DNA of 64,000 bases. Source: Pontederia crassipes (taxonomy: Eukaryota > Streptophyta > Magnoliopsida > Commelinales > Pontederiaceae). The stretch lies in contig JAUKPH010000022.1 of assembly GCA_030549335.1 (NCBI GenBank), positions 1,116,001-1,180,000 on the forward strand. The letters are read 5' to 3'. Below, piece by piece: positions 36,382 to 46,896 of the stretch. A model generated the notes under the pieces. That model was given only the letters and a program-made list of their open reading frames with translations, was not told the origin of the DNA and searched no databases. Within the stretch, counting starts at the first letter, position 1, and each line of letters begins with the position of its first letter. A program made the translations under genes and the position numbers.

Positions 36382-38897
36382 AAGGTCGTAATAAATATCT
36401 TTAACTTATAGCTTTGAACCTTACTCTAAGACTCTAATCCCCAAGAGCGTTATCTTTGATTGTAACGGTTCAACTTCGGTTTGAAATAGAGTTAAAGTTC
36501 TAAAGATCTATCACCTCTTAGGGCACCCAAAGGTTGTTATAAGTATCTATAACTTATAGCTTTGAACCTTACTCTAAGGCTCTAATCCCCAAGAGCGTTA
36601 TCTTTGATTGTAACGGTTCAACTTCGATTTGAAATAGAGTTAAAGTTCTAAAGATCTATCACCTCTTAGGGCACCTAAAGGTTGTAATTAGTATCTATAA
36701 CTTATAGCTTTGAACCTTACTCTAAGGCTCTAATCCCTAAGTGCGTTATCTTTGATTGTAACGGTTCAACTTCGGTTTGAAATAGAGTTAAAGTTCTAAA
36801 GATCTATAACATCCTAGGACACCCAAAGGTTGTAATAAGTGTCGATAACTTATAGCTTTGAACCTAACTCTTAGACTCTAATCCCCAAGATCGTTATCTT
36901 TGATTGTAACGGTTCAACTTCGGTTTGAAATAGAGTTAAAGTTCTAAAGATCTATCACCTCTTAGGGCACCCAAAGGTTGTAATAAGTATCTATAACTTA
37001 TAGCTTTGAACCTTACTCTAAGGCTCTAATCCCCAAGAGCGTTATCTTTGATTGTAACGGTTCAACTTCGGTTTGAAATAGAGTTAAAGTTCTAAGGATC
37101 TATCACCTCTTAGGACACCCAAAGGTTGTAATAAATATCTATAACTTATAGCTTTGAACCTTACTCTAAGACTCTAATCCCCAAGAGCGTTATCTTTGAT
37201 TGTAACGGTTCAACTTCGGTTTGAAATAGATTTAAAGTTCTAAAGATCTATCACCTCTTAGGGCACCCAATGGTTGTAATAAGTATCTATAACTTATAGC
37301 TTTGAACCTTACTCTAAGGCTCTAATCCCCAAGAGCGTTATCTTTGATTGTGACGGTTCAACTTCGATTTGAAATAGAGTTAATGTTCTAAAGATCTATC
37401 ACCTCTTAGGGCACCCAAAGGTTGTAATAAGTATCTATAACTTATAGCTTTGAACCTTACTCTAATACTCTAATCCCCAAGAGCGTTATCTTTGATTGTA
37501 ACGGTTCAACTTCGGTTTGAAATAGAGTTAAAGTTCTAAAGATCTATCACCTCTTAGGGCACCGAAAGGTTGTAATAAGTATCTATAATTTATAGCTTTG
37601 AACCTTACTCTAAGACTCTAATCCCCAAGAGCGTTATCTTTGATTGTAACGGTTCAACTTCGGTTTGAAATAGAGTTAAAGTTCTAAAGATCTATTACCT
37701 CTTAGGGCACCCAAAGGTTGTAATAAGTATCTACAACTTATAGCTTTGAACCTTACTCAAAGACTCTAATCCCCAAGAGCGTTATCTTTGATTGTAACGG
37801 TTCAATTTCGGTTTGAAATAGAGTTAAAGTTCTAAAGATCTATCACATCTTAGGGCACCCAAAGGTTGTAATAAGTATCTATAACTTATAGCTTTGAACC
37901 TTACTCTAATACTCTAATCACCAAGAGCGTTATCTTTGATTGTAATGGTTCTACTTCGGTTTGAAATAGAGTTAAAGTTCTAAAGATCTATCACCTCCTA
38001 GGACAACCAAAGGTTGTAATAAGTGTCTATAACTTATAGCTTTGAACCTAACTCTAGGACTCTAATCCCCAAGAGCGTTATCTTTGATTGTAACGGTTCA
38101 ACTTCGGTTTGAAATAGAGTTAAAGTTCTAAAGATCTATCACCTCTTAGGGCACCCAAAGGTTGTAATAAGTATCTATAAATTATAGCTTTGAACCTTAC
38201 TCTAATACTCTAATCCCCAAGAGCGTTATCTTTGATTGTAATGGTTCAACTTCGGTTTGAAATAGAGTTAAAGTTCTAAAGATCTATCACCTCTTAGGAC
38301 ACCCAAAGGTTGTAATAAATATCTATAACTTATAGCTTTGAACCTTACTCTAAGACTCTAATCCCCAAGAGCGTTATCTTTGATTGTAACGGTTCAACTT
38401 CGGTTTGAAATAGAGTTAAAGTTCTAAAGATCTATCACCTCTTAGGGCACCCAAAGGTTGTAATAAGTATCTATAACTTATAGCTTTGAACCTTACTCTA
38501 AGGCTCTAATCCCCAAGAGCGTTATCTTTGATTGTAACGGTTCAACTTCGATTTGAAATAGGGTTAAAGTTCTAAAGATCTATCACCTCCTAGGACAACC
38601 AAAGGTTGTAATAAGTGTCTATAACTTATAGCTTTGAACCTAACTCTAAGACTCTAATCCCCAAGATCGTTATCTTTGATTGTAACGGTTCAACTTCGGT
38701 TTGAAATAGAGTTAAAGTTCTAAAGATCTATCACCTCTTAGGGCACCCAAAGGTTGTAATAAGTATCTATAACTTATAGCTTTGAACCTTACTCTAAGGC
38801 TCTAATCCCCAAGAGCGTTATCTTTGATTGTAACGGTTCAACTTCGATTTGAAATAGAGTTAAAGTTCTAAAGATCTGTCACCTCTTAGGGCACCCA

Positions 38898-40969
38898 AAG
38901 GTTGTAATAAGTATCTATAACTTATAGCTTTGAACCTTACTCTAAGGCTCTAATCCCCAATAGCGTTATCTTTGATTGTAACGGTTCAACTTCGGTTTGA
39001 AATAGAGTTAAAGTTCTAAAGATCTATCACATCTTAGGGCACCCAAAGGTTGTAATAAGTATCTATAACTTATAGCTTTGAACCTTACTCTAATACTCTA
39101 ATCCCCAAGAGCGTTATCTTTGATTGTAACGATTCTACTTCGGTTTGAAATAGAGTTAAAGTTCTAAAGATCTATCACCTCCTGGGACACCCAAAGGTTG
39201 TAATAAGTGTCTATAACTTATAGCTTTGAACCTAACTCTAGGACTCTAATCCCCAAGAGCGTTATCTTTGATTGTAACGGTTCAACTTCTGTTTGAAATA
39301 GAGTTAAAGTTCTAAAGATCTATCACCTCTTAGGGCACCCAAAGGTTGTAATAAGTATCTATAAATTATAGCTTTGAACCTTACTCTAAGACTCTAATCC
39401 CCAAGAGCGTTATCTTTGATTGTAACGGTTCAACTTCGGTTTGAAATAGAGTTAAAGTTCTAAAGATCTATCACCTCTTAGGGCACCCAAAGGTTGTAAT
39501 AAGTATCTATAACTTATAGCTTTGAACCTTACTCAAAGTCTCTAATCCCCAAGAGCGTTATCTTTGATTGTAACGGTTCAACTTCGGTTTGAAATAGAGT
39601 TAAAGTTCTAAAGATCTATCACCTCTTAGGGCACCCAAATGTTGTAATAAGTATCTATAAATTATAACTTTGAACCTTACTCTAATACTCTAATCCCCAA
39701 GAGCGTTATTTTTTATTGTAACGGTTCAACTTCGGTTTGAAATAGAGTTAAAGTTCTAAAGATCTATCACCTCTTAGGGCACCCAAAGGTTGTAATAAGT
39801 ATCTATAACTTATAGCTTTGAACCTTACTCTAAGGCTCTAATCCCCAAGAGCGTTATCTTTGATTGTAACGGTTCAACTTCGGTTTGAAATAGAGTTAAA
39901 GTTCTAAAGATCTATCACCTCTTAGGACACCCAAAGGTTGTAATAAATATCTATAACTTATAGCTTTGAACCTTACTCTAAGACTCTAATCCCCAAGAGC
40001 GTTATCTTTGATTGTAACGGTTCAACTTCGGTTTGAAATAGAGTTAAAGTTCTAAAGATCTATCACCTCTTAGGGCACCCAAAGGTTGTAATAAGTATCT
40101 ATAACTTATAGCTTTGAACCTTACTCTAAGGCTCTAATCCCCAAGAGCGTTATCTTTGATTGTGACGGTTCAACTTCGATTTGAAATAGAGTTAATGTTC
40201 TAAAGATCTATCACCTCTTAGGGCACCCAAAGGTTGTAATAAGTATCTATAACTTATAGCTTTGAACCTTACTCTAATACTCTAATCCCCAAGAGCGTTA
40301 TCTTTGATTGTAACGGTTCAACTTCGGTTTGAAATAGAGTTAAAGTTCTAAAGATCTATCACCTCTTAGGGCACCGAAAGGTTGTAATAAGTATCTATAA
40401 TTTATAGCTTTGAACCTTACTCTAAGACTCTAATCCCCAAGAGCGTTATCTTTGATTGTAACGGTTCAACTTCGGTTTGAAATAGAGTTAAAGTTCTAAA
40501 GATCTATTACCTCTTAGGGCACCCAAAGGTTGTAATAAGTATCTACAACTTATAGCTTTGAACCTTACTCAAAGACTCTAATCCCCAAGAGCGTTATCTT
40601 TGATTGTAATGGTTCAACTTCGGTTTGAAATAGAGTTAAAGTTCTAAAGATCTATCACCTCTTAGGGCACCCAAAGGTTGTAATAAGTATCTATAACTTA
40701 TAGCTTTGAACCTTACTCTAATACTCTAATCACCAAGAGCGTTATCTTTGATTGTAATGGTTCTACTTCAGTTTGAAATAGAGTTAAAGTACTAAAGATC
40801 TATCACCTCCTAGGACAACCAAAGGTTGTAATAAGTGTCTATAACTTATAGCTTTGAACCTAACTCTAGGACTCTAATCCCCAAGAGCGTTATCTTTGAT
40901 TGTAACGGTTCAACTTCGGTTTGAAATAGAGTTAAAGTTCTAAAGATCTATCACCTCTTAGGGCACCCA
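38898..40969 (+). repeat. 13/14-monomer HOR family, copy II (2072 bp)
   Basis: A 14-monomer unit runs from the AATAGCG monomer to the next occurrence of the same type. Anchors AATAGCG (38959) and TTATTTTTTATTG (about 39707) recur exactly 2072 bp later. Marker order matches copy I: ACGATTCTAC, CTCCTGGGAC, CTTCTGTTTG, CTCAAAGTCTC, AAATTATAACTTTG, GTGACGG, CGAAAGG, CTACAAC, AATCACC and AAAGTACTAAAG (about 40788). Private variants include CCAAATGTTG near 39648 and CTTCAGTTTG near 40769. Confidence 0.87.
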
Positions 40970-42893
40970 AAGGTTGTAATAAGTATCTATAACTTATAGC
41001 TTTGAACCTTACTCTAAGGCTCTAATCCCCAATAGCGTTATCTTTGATTGTAACGGTTCAACTTCGGTTTGAAATAGAGTTAAAGTTCTAAAGATCTATC
41101 ACATCTTAGGGCACCCAAAGGTTGTAATAAGTATCTATAACTTATAGCTTTGAACCTTACTCTAATACTCTAATCCCCAAGAGCGTTATCTTTGATTGTA
41201 ACGATTCTACTTCGGTTTGAAATAGAGTTAAAGTTCTAAAGATCTATCACCTCCTGGGACACCCAAAGGTTGTAATAAGTGTCTATAACTTATAGCTTTG
41301 ATCCTAACTCTAGGACTCTAATCCCCAAGAGCGTTATCTTTGATTGTAACGGTTCAACTTCTGTTTGAAATAGAGTTAAAGTTCTAAAGATCTATCACCT
41401 CTTAGGGCACCCAAAGGTTGTAATAAGTATCTATAAATTATAGCTTTGAACCTTACTCTAAGACTCTAATCCCCAAGAGCGTTATCTTTGATTGTAACGG
41501 TTCAACTTTGGTTTGAAATAGAGTTAAAGTTCTAAAGATCTATCACCTCTTAGGGCACCCAAAGGTTGTAATAAGTATCTATAACTTATAGCTTTGAACC
41601 TTACTCAAAGTCTCTAATCCCCAAGAGCGTTATCTTTGATTGTAACGGTTCAACTTCGGTTTGAAATAGAGTTAAAGTTCTAAAGATCTATCACCTCTTA
41701 GGGCACCCAAAGGTTGTAATAAGTATCTATAAATTATAACTTTGAACCTTACTCTAATACTCTAATCCCCAAGAGCGTTATTTTTTATTGTAACGGTTCA
41801 ACTTCGGTTTGAAATAGAGTTAAAGTTCTAAAGATCTATCACCTCTTAGGGCACCCAAAGGTTGTAATAAGTATCTATAACTTATAGCTTTGAACCTTAC
41901 TCTAAGGCTCTAATCCCCAAGAGCGTTATCTTTGATTGTAACGGTTCAACTTCGGTTTGAAATAGAGTTAAAGTTCTAAAGATCTATCACCTCTTAGGAC
42001 ACCCAAAGGTTGTAATAAATATCTATAACTTATAGCTTTGAACCTTACTCTAAGACTCTAATCCCCAAGAGCGTTATCTTTGATTGTAACGGTTCAACTT
42101 CGGTTTGAAATAGAGTTAAAGTTCTAAAGATCTATCACCTCTTAGGGCACCCAAAGGTTGTAATAAGTATCTATAACTTATAGCTTTGAACCTTACTCTA
42201 AGGCTCTAATCCCCAAGAGCGTTATCTTTGATTGTGACGGTTCAACTTCGATTTGAAATAGAGTTAATGTTCTAAAGATCTATCACCTCTTAGGGCACCC
42301 AAAGGTTGTAATAAGTATCTATAACTTATAGCTTTGAACCTTACTCTAAGACTCTAATCCCCAAGAGCGTTATCTTTGATTGTAACGGTTCAACTTCGGT
42401 TTGAAATAGAGTTAAAGTTCTAAAGATCTATCAACTCTTAGGGCACCCAAAGGTTGTAATAAGTATCTATAACTTATAGCTTTGAACCTTACTCAAAGTC
42501 TCTAATCCCCAAGAGCGTTATCATTGATTGTAACGGTTCAACTTCGGTTTGAAATAGAGTTAAAGTTCTAAAGATCTATCACCTCTTAGGGCACCGAAAG
42601 GTTGTAATAAGTATCTATAACTTATAGCTTTGAACCTTACTCTAATACTCTAATCACCAAGAGCGTTATCTTTGATTGTAATGGTTCTACTTCGGTTTGA
42701 AATAGAGTTAAAGTTTTAAAGATCTATCACCTCCTAGGACAACCAAAGGTTGTAATAAATGTCTATAACTTATAGCTTTGAACCTAACTCTAGGACTCTA
42801 ATCCCCAAGAGCGTTATCTTTGATTGTAACGGTTCAACTTCGGTTTGAAATAGAGTTAAAGTTCTAAAGATCTATCACCTCTTAGGGCACCCA
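40970..42893 (+). repeat. 13/14-monomer HOR family, copy III (1924 bp)
   Basis: This is a 13-monomer version of the unit: its anchors recur 1924 bp later in copy IV, one monomer fewer than copy II. The 5' nine or ten monomers follow copy II. The 3' part differs, with ATCAACTC near 42431, a second CTCAAAGTCTC carrying TTATCATTG near 42519, AAAGTTTTAAAG near 42712 and AATAAATGTC near 42756. That 3' variant block recurs at about 49870-50450. A private change, TTTGATCC, is near 41298. Confidence 0.86.
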
Positions 42894-44520
42894 AAGGTTG
42901 TAATAAGTATCTATAACTTATAGCTTTGAACCTTACTCTAAGGCTCTAATCCCCAATAGCGTTATCTTTGATTGTAACGGTTCAACTTCGGTTTGAAATA
43001 GAGTTAAAGTTCTAAAGATCTATCACATCTTAGGGCACCCAAAGGTTGTAATAAGTATCTATAACTTATAGCTTTGAACCTTACTCTAATACTCTAATCC
43101 CCAAGAGCGTTATCTTTGATTGTAACGATTCTACTTCGGTTTGAAATAGAGTTAAAGTTCTAAAGATCTATCACCTCCTGGGACACCCAAAGGTTGTAAT
43201 AAGTGTCTATAACTTATAGCTTTGAACCTAACTCTAGGACTCTAATCCCCAAGAGCGTTATCTTTGATTGTAACGGTTCAACTTCTGTTTGAAATAGAGT
43301 TAAAGTTCTAAAGATCTATCACCTCTTAGGGCACCCAAAGGTTGTAATAAGTATCTATAAATTATAGCTTTGAACCTTACTCTAAGACTCTAATCCCCAA
43401 GAGCGTTATCTTTGATTGTAACGGTTCAACTTTGGTTTGAAATAGAGTTAAAGTTCTAAAGATCTATCACCTCTTAGGGCACCCAAAGGTTGTAATAAGT
43501 ATCTATAACTTATAGCTTTGAACCTTACTCAAAGTCTCTAATCCCCAAGAGCGTTATCTTTGATTGTAACGGTTCAACTTCGGTTTGAAATAGAGTTAAA
43601 GTTCTAAAGATCTATCACCTCTTAGGGCACCCAAAGGTTGTAATAAGTATCTATAAATTATAACTTTGAACCTTACTCTAATACTCTAATCCCCAAGAGC
43701 GTTATTTTTTATTGTAACGGTTCAACTTCGGTTTGAAATAGAGTTAAAGTTCTAAAGATCTATCACCTCTTAGGGCACCCAAAGGTTGTAATAAGTATCT
43801 ATAACTTATAGCTTTGAACCTTACTCTAAGGCTCTAATCCCCAAGAGCGTTATCTTTGATTGTAACGGTTCAACTTCGGTTTGAAATAGAGTTAAAGTTC
43901 TAAAGATCTATCACCTCTTAGGACACCCAAAGGTTGTAATAAATATCTATAACTTATAGCTTTGAACCTTACTCTAAGACTCTAATCCCCAAGAGCGTTA
44001 TCTTTGATTGTAACGGTTCAACTTCGGTTTGAAATAGAGTTAAAGTTCTAAAGATCTATCACCTCTTAGGGCACCCAAAGGTTGTAATAAGTATCTATAA
44101 CTTATAGCTTTGAACCTTACTCTAAGGCTCTAATCCCCAAGAGCGTTATCTTTGATTGTGACGGTTCAACTTCGATTTGAAATAGAGTTAATGTTCTAAA
44201 GATCTATCACCTCTTAGGGCACCCAAAGGTTGTAATAAGTATCTATAACTTATAGCTTTGAACCTTACTCTAATACTCTAATCCCCAAGAGCGTTATCTT
44301 TGATTGTAACGGTTCAACTTCGGTTTGAAATAGAGTTAAAGTTCTAAAGATCTATCACCTCTTAGGGCACCGAAAGGTTGTAATAAGTATCTATAATTTA
44401 TAGCTTTGAACCTTACTCTAAGACTCTAATCCCCAAGAGCGTTATCTTTGATTGTAACGGTTCAACTTCGGTTTGAAATAGAGTTAAAGTTCTAAAGATC
44501 TATTACCTCTTAGGGCACCC
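42894..44520 (+). repeat. 13/14-monomer HOR family, copy IV
   Basis: The third consecutive copy carries AATAGCG (42955), ACGATTCTAC, CTCCTGGGAC, CTTCTGTTTG, ACTTTGG, CTCAAAGTCTC, TTATTTTTTATTG (about 43703), GTGACGG with TTAATG, and CGAAAGG. Similarity to copy II fades after about 44520, where TATAATTTATAG stands in place of TACAACTTATAG. Its CGAAAGG monomer at about 44391 is the intact paralogue of the monomer interrupted by plastid DNA at 46599 (offset 2220 bp). Confidence 0.84.
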
Positions 44521-46599
44521 AAAGGTTGTAATAAGTATCTATAATTTATAGCTTTGAACCTTACTCAAAGACTCTAATCCCCAAGAGCGTTATCTTTGAT
44601 TGTAACGGTTCAACTTCGGTTTGAAATAGAGTTAAAGTTCTAAAGATCTATTACCTCTTAGGGCACCCAAAGGTTGTAATAAGTATCTACAACTTATAGC
44701 TTTGAACCTTACTCTAATACTCTAATCCCCAAGAGCGTTATCTTTGATTGTAACGGTTCAACTTCGGTTTGAAATAGAGTTAAAATTCTAAAGATCTATC
44801 ACCTCTTAGGACACCCAAAGGTTGTAATAAGTATCTATAAATTATAGCTTTGAACCTTACTCTAATACTCTAATCCCCAAGAGCGTTATCTTTGATTGTA
44901 ACGGTTCAACTTCGGTTTGAAATAGAGTTAAAGTTCTAAAGATCTATCACCTCCTAGGACAACCAAAGGTTGTAATAAGTGTCTATAACTTATAGCTTTG
45001 AACCTAACTCTAGGACTCTAATCCCCAAGAGCGTTATCTTTGATTGTAACGGTTCAACTTCGGTTTGAAATAGAGTTAAAGTTCTAAAGATCTATCACCT
45101 CTTAGGGCACCCAAAGGTTGTAATAAGTATCTATAAATTATAGCTTTGAACCTTACCCTAATACTCTAATCCCCAAGAGCGTTATCTTTGATTGTAACGG
45201 TTCAACTTCGGTTTGAAATAGAGTTAAAGTTCTAAAGATCTATCACCTCTTAGGGCACCCAAAGGTTGTAATAAGTATCTATAACTTATAGCTTTGAACC
45301 TTACTCAAAGACTCTAATCCCCAAGAGCGTTATCTTTGATTGTAACGGTTCAACTTCGGTTTGAAATAGAGTTAAAGTTCTAAAGATCTATCACCTCTTA
45401 GGGCACGGAAAGGTTGTAATAAGTATCTATAATTTATAGCTTTGAACCTTACTCTAAGACTCTAATCCCCAAGAGCGTTATCTTTGATTGTAACGGTTCA
45501 ACTTCGGTTTGAGATAGAGTTAAAGTTCTAAAGATCTATCACATCTTAGGGCACCCAAAGGTTGTAATAAGCATCTATAACTTATAGCTTTGAACCTTAC
45601 TCTAATACTCTAATCACCAAGAGCGTTATCTTTTATTGTAATGGTTCTACTTCGGTTTCAAATAGAGTTAAAGTTCTAAAGATTTATCACCTCCTAGGAC
45701 AACCAAAGGTTGTAATAAGTGTCTATAACTTATAGCTTTGAACCTAACTCTAGGACTCTAATCCCCAAGAGCGTTATCTTTGATTGTAACGGTTCAACTT
45801 CGGTTTGAAATAGAGTTAAAGTTCTAAAGATCTATCACCTCTTAGGGCACCCAAAGGTTGTAATAAGTATCTATAAATTATAGCTTTGAACCTTACTCTA
45901 ATACTCTAATCCCCAAGAGCGTTATCTTTGATTGTAACGGTCCAACTTCGGTTTGAAATAGAGTTAAAGTTCTAAAGATCTATCACCTCTTAGGACACCC
46001 AAAGGTTGTAATAAGTATCTATAACTTATAGCTTTGAACCTTACTCTAGGACTCTAATCCCCAAGAGCGTTATCTTTGATTGTAACGGTTCAACTTCGAT
46101 TTGAAATAGAGTTAAAGTTCTAAAGATCTATCACCTCTTAGGGCACCCAAAGGTTGTAATAAGTATCTATAACTTATAGCTTTGAACCTTACTCTAGGAC
46201 TCTAATCCCCAAGAGCGTTATCTTTGATTGTAACGGTTCAACTTCGGTTTGAAATAGAGTTAAAGTTCTAAAGATCTATCACCTCTTAGGGCACCCAAAG
46301 GTTGTAATAAGTATCTATAACTTATAGCTTTGAACCTTACTCTAAGGCTCTAATCCCCAAGAGCGTTATCTTTGATTGTGACGGTTCAACTTCGATTTGA
46401 AATAGAGTTAATGTTCTAAAGATCTATCACCTCTTAGGGCACCCAAAGGTTGTAATAAGTATCTATAACTTATAGCTTTGAACCTTACTCTAATACTCTA
46501 ATCCCCAAGAGCGTTATCTTTGATTGTAACGGTTCAACTTCGGTTTGAAATAGAGTTAAAGTTCTAAAGATCTATCACCTCTTAGGGCACCGAAAGGTT
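44521..46599 (+). repeat. Satellite block left of the plastid insertion
   Basis: About 44941-46380 matches 47305-48745 at +2364 bp, which is 14 monomers (2072) plus the net 292 bp added by the insertion. Shared rare variants are ACCCTAATAC (45155), GGCACGGAAAGG (45403), GTTTGAGATAG (45510), AAGCATC (45570), TTTCAAATAG (45656), GATTTATCACC (45683) and ACGGTCCAAC (45938). Differences include TTTTATTG near 45632 versus TTTGATTG, and CTTCGATTTG near 46095 versus CTTCGGTTTG. About 44700-45000 also resembles 51660-51960, sharing TTAAAATTC. Confidence 0.85.
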
Positions 46600-46738
46600 A
46601 AGGCAAATTATAGGTAAATAATTACCCAAAGATAGATACTAGTTACTTCACCCTTATTTCTTATTTATTTTACACTTATTTATTTTATTATTATTTTTTT
46701 TATTTTAGAATTTCGTTTTTTCCTTTACTTTAATTTCA
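46600..46738 (-). other. AT-rich plastid rps16 3' flank
   Basis: About 139 bp follow the rps16 stop on the minus strand. On the plus strand they are dominated by T runs and TTATT/TTTA repeats (46656-46735), typical of plastid intergenic DNA. In most plants this would be the spacer between rps16 and trnK. I see no tRNA or further coding sequence. Base composition differs sharply from the satellite on either side. Confidence 0.75.
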
Positions 46739-46896
46739 TTAACTTGGAGTTCTTTCTTTAAAAAATTCTGCCTTTCTTAAAATATCATAAACAGTTCCTG
46801 TAGGTTGAGCACCCTTTTCAAGGAAATATAGAATAAGAGGAACATTTGAATAAGTTTGATTCTTTATCGGATCATAAAACCCCACTTTTCGAAGAT
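46739..46896 (-). pseudogene. rps16: Plastid ribosomal protein S16 C-terminal fragment
   Basis: Reading the minus strand from 46894 to the stop at 46739-46741 gives 51 uninterrupted codons. Recognisable S16 motifs in order are [32 protein letters not shown] and [11 protein letters not shown], ending RTPS before the stop. Plastid S16 is a 30S ribosomal subunit protein of roughly 80-90 residues with an intron after a short first exon. Here the first exon, the intron and the start of exon 2 are missing, so the fragment has no start codon or promoter and should not be functional. The frame is fully open and family residues are kept, which suggests a fairly recent transfer. The FFKE-RT-S tail resembles, from memory, grass-type plastid S16 (which ends ERTLS) more than the longer eudicot tail. 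The lineage call is moderate; the gene identity is firm. Confidence 0.92.

Larger units (their letters stand above)
30931..38897 (+). repeat. Mosaic satellite segment with deleted-monomer cluster
   Basis: Patches of several HORs are interleaved here. The GAAATAGGG / GGTTTTAATAAG / TTATACC / CCTCAAG block of the 15-mer recurs around 31480-32500 and 34990-35620. The GTAATTAG-ATAACATCC-CGATAAC block of the 10-mer recurs around 33730-33900 and 36684-36850 (offset 2953, which is 20 monomers minus 7 bp). A second TTATTTTTTATTG monomer sits at about 31885 outside its usual HOR. About 36853-38520 duplicates 26810-28480. Nothing but satellite is present. Confidence 0.82.
1..46599 (+). repeat. 148-bp satellite array, left segment
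   Basis: This is head-to-tail tandem satellite DNA with a 148-bp monomer. Monomer starts (motif AAGGTTGTAATAAG) fall at 1, 149, 297, 445 and so on, all in one orientation. Fixed landmarks in monomer coordinates are a 13-bp dyad CTATAA-N-TTATAG at 18-30, a degenerate 8-bp direct repeat at 42-57, CpG sites at 67, 85 and 96, and an AGATCT (BglII) site at 123-128. Most monomers differ from each other at only a few positions, and recurring variant combinations define higher-order repeats. The register is broken only by small indels: +1 near 4292, -1 near 13380, +1 near 15836, and -7 in the monomers starting at 25754, 32999, 33288 and 36241. I saw no reading frame, RNA gene or transposon. I do not recognise the family by name. 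A centromeric or heterochromatic satellite is an inference from organisation and length. Confidence 0.98.
46600..46896 (-). other. Plastid DNA insertion in satellite (NUPT)
   Basis: This is the only non-satellite sequence in the window. In the minus-strand direction it starts inside plastid rps16 exon 2, runs through the stop codon, and continues for about 139 bp into the AT-rich 3' flank. It interrupts one monomer. The satellite stops after CGAAAGGTT (46599) and resumes at ATAAGTATC (46895), so only three satellite bases (GTA) are missing and there is no target-site duplication. Two bases (AT, 46895-46896) can belong to either side, a microhomology. No terminal repeats, poly(A) tail or transposase are present. 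The structure fits non-homologous end-joining of an organelle DNA fragment at a break. Arrival through mitochondrial DNA that already held the plastid piece cannot be excluded. Confidence 0.9.

Noticed and set aside
46600-46896. Transposable element or solo LTR
   Set aside because: There are no terminal repeats, no target-site duplication and no poly(A) tail; the contents match plastid rps16.
46739-46896. Functional nuclear rps16 gene
   Set aside because: There is no start codon, transit peptide, first exon or promoter. Only the last 51 codons are present, directly bounded by satellite.
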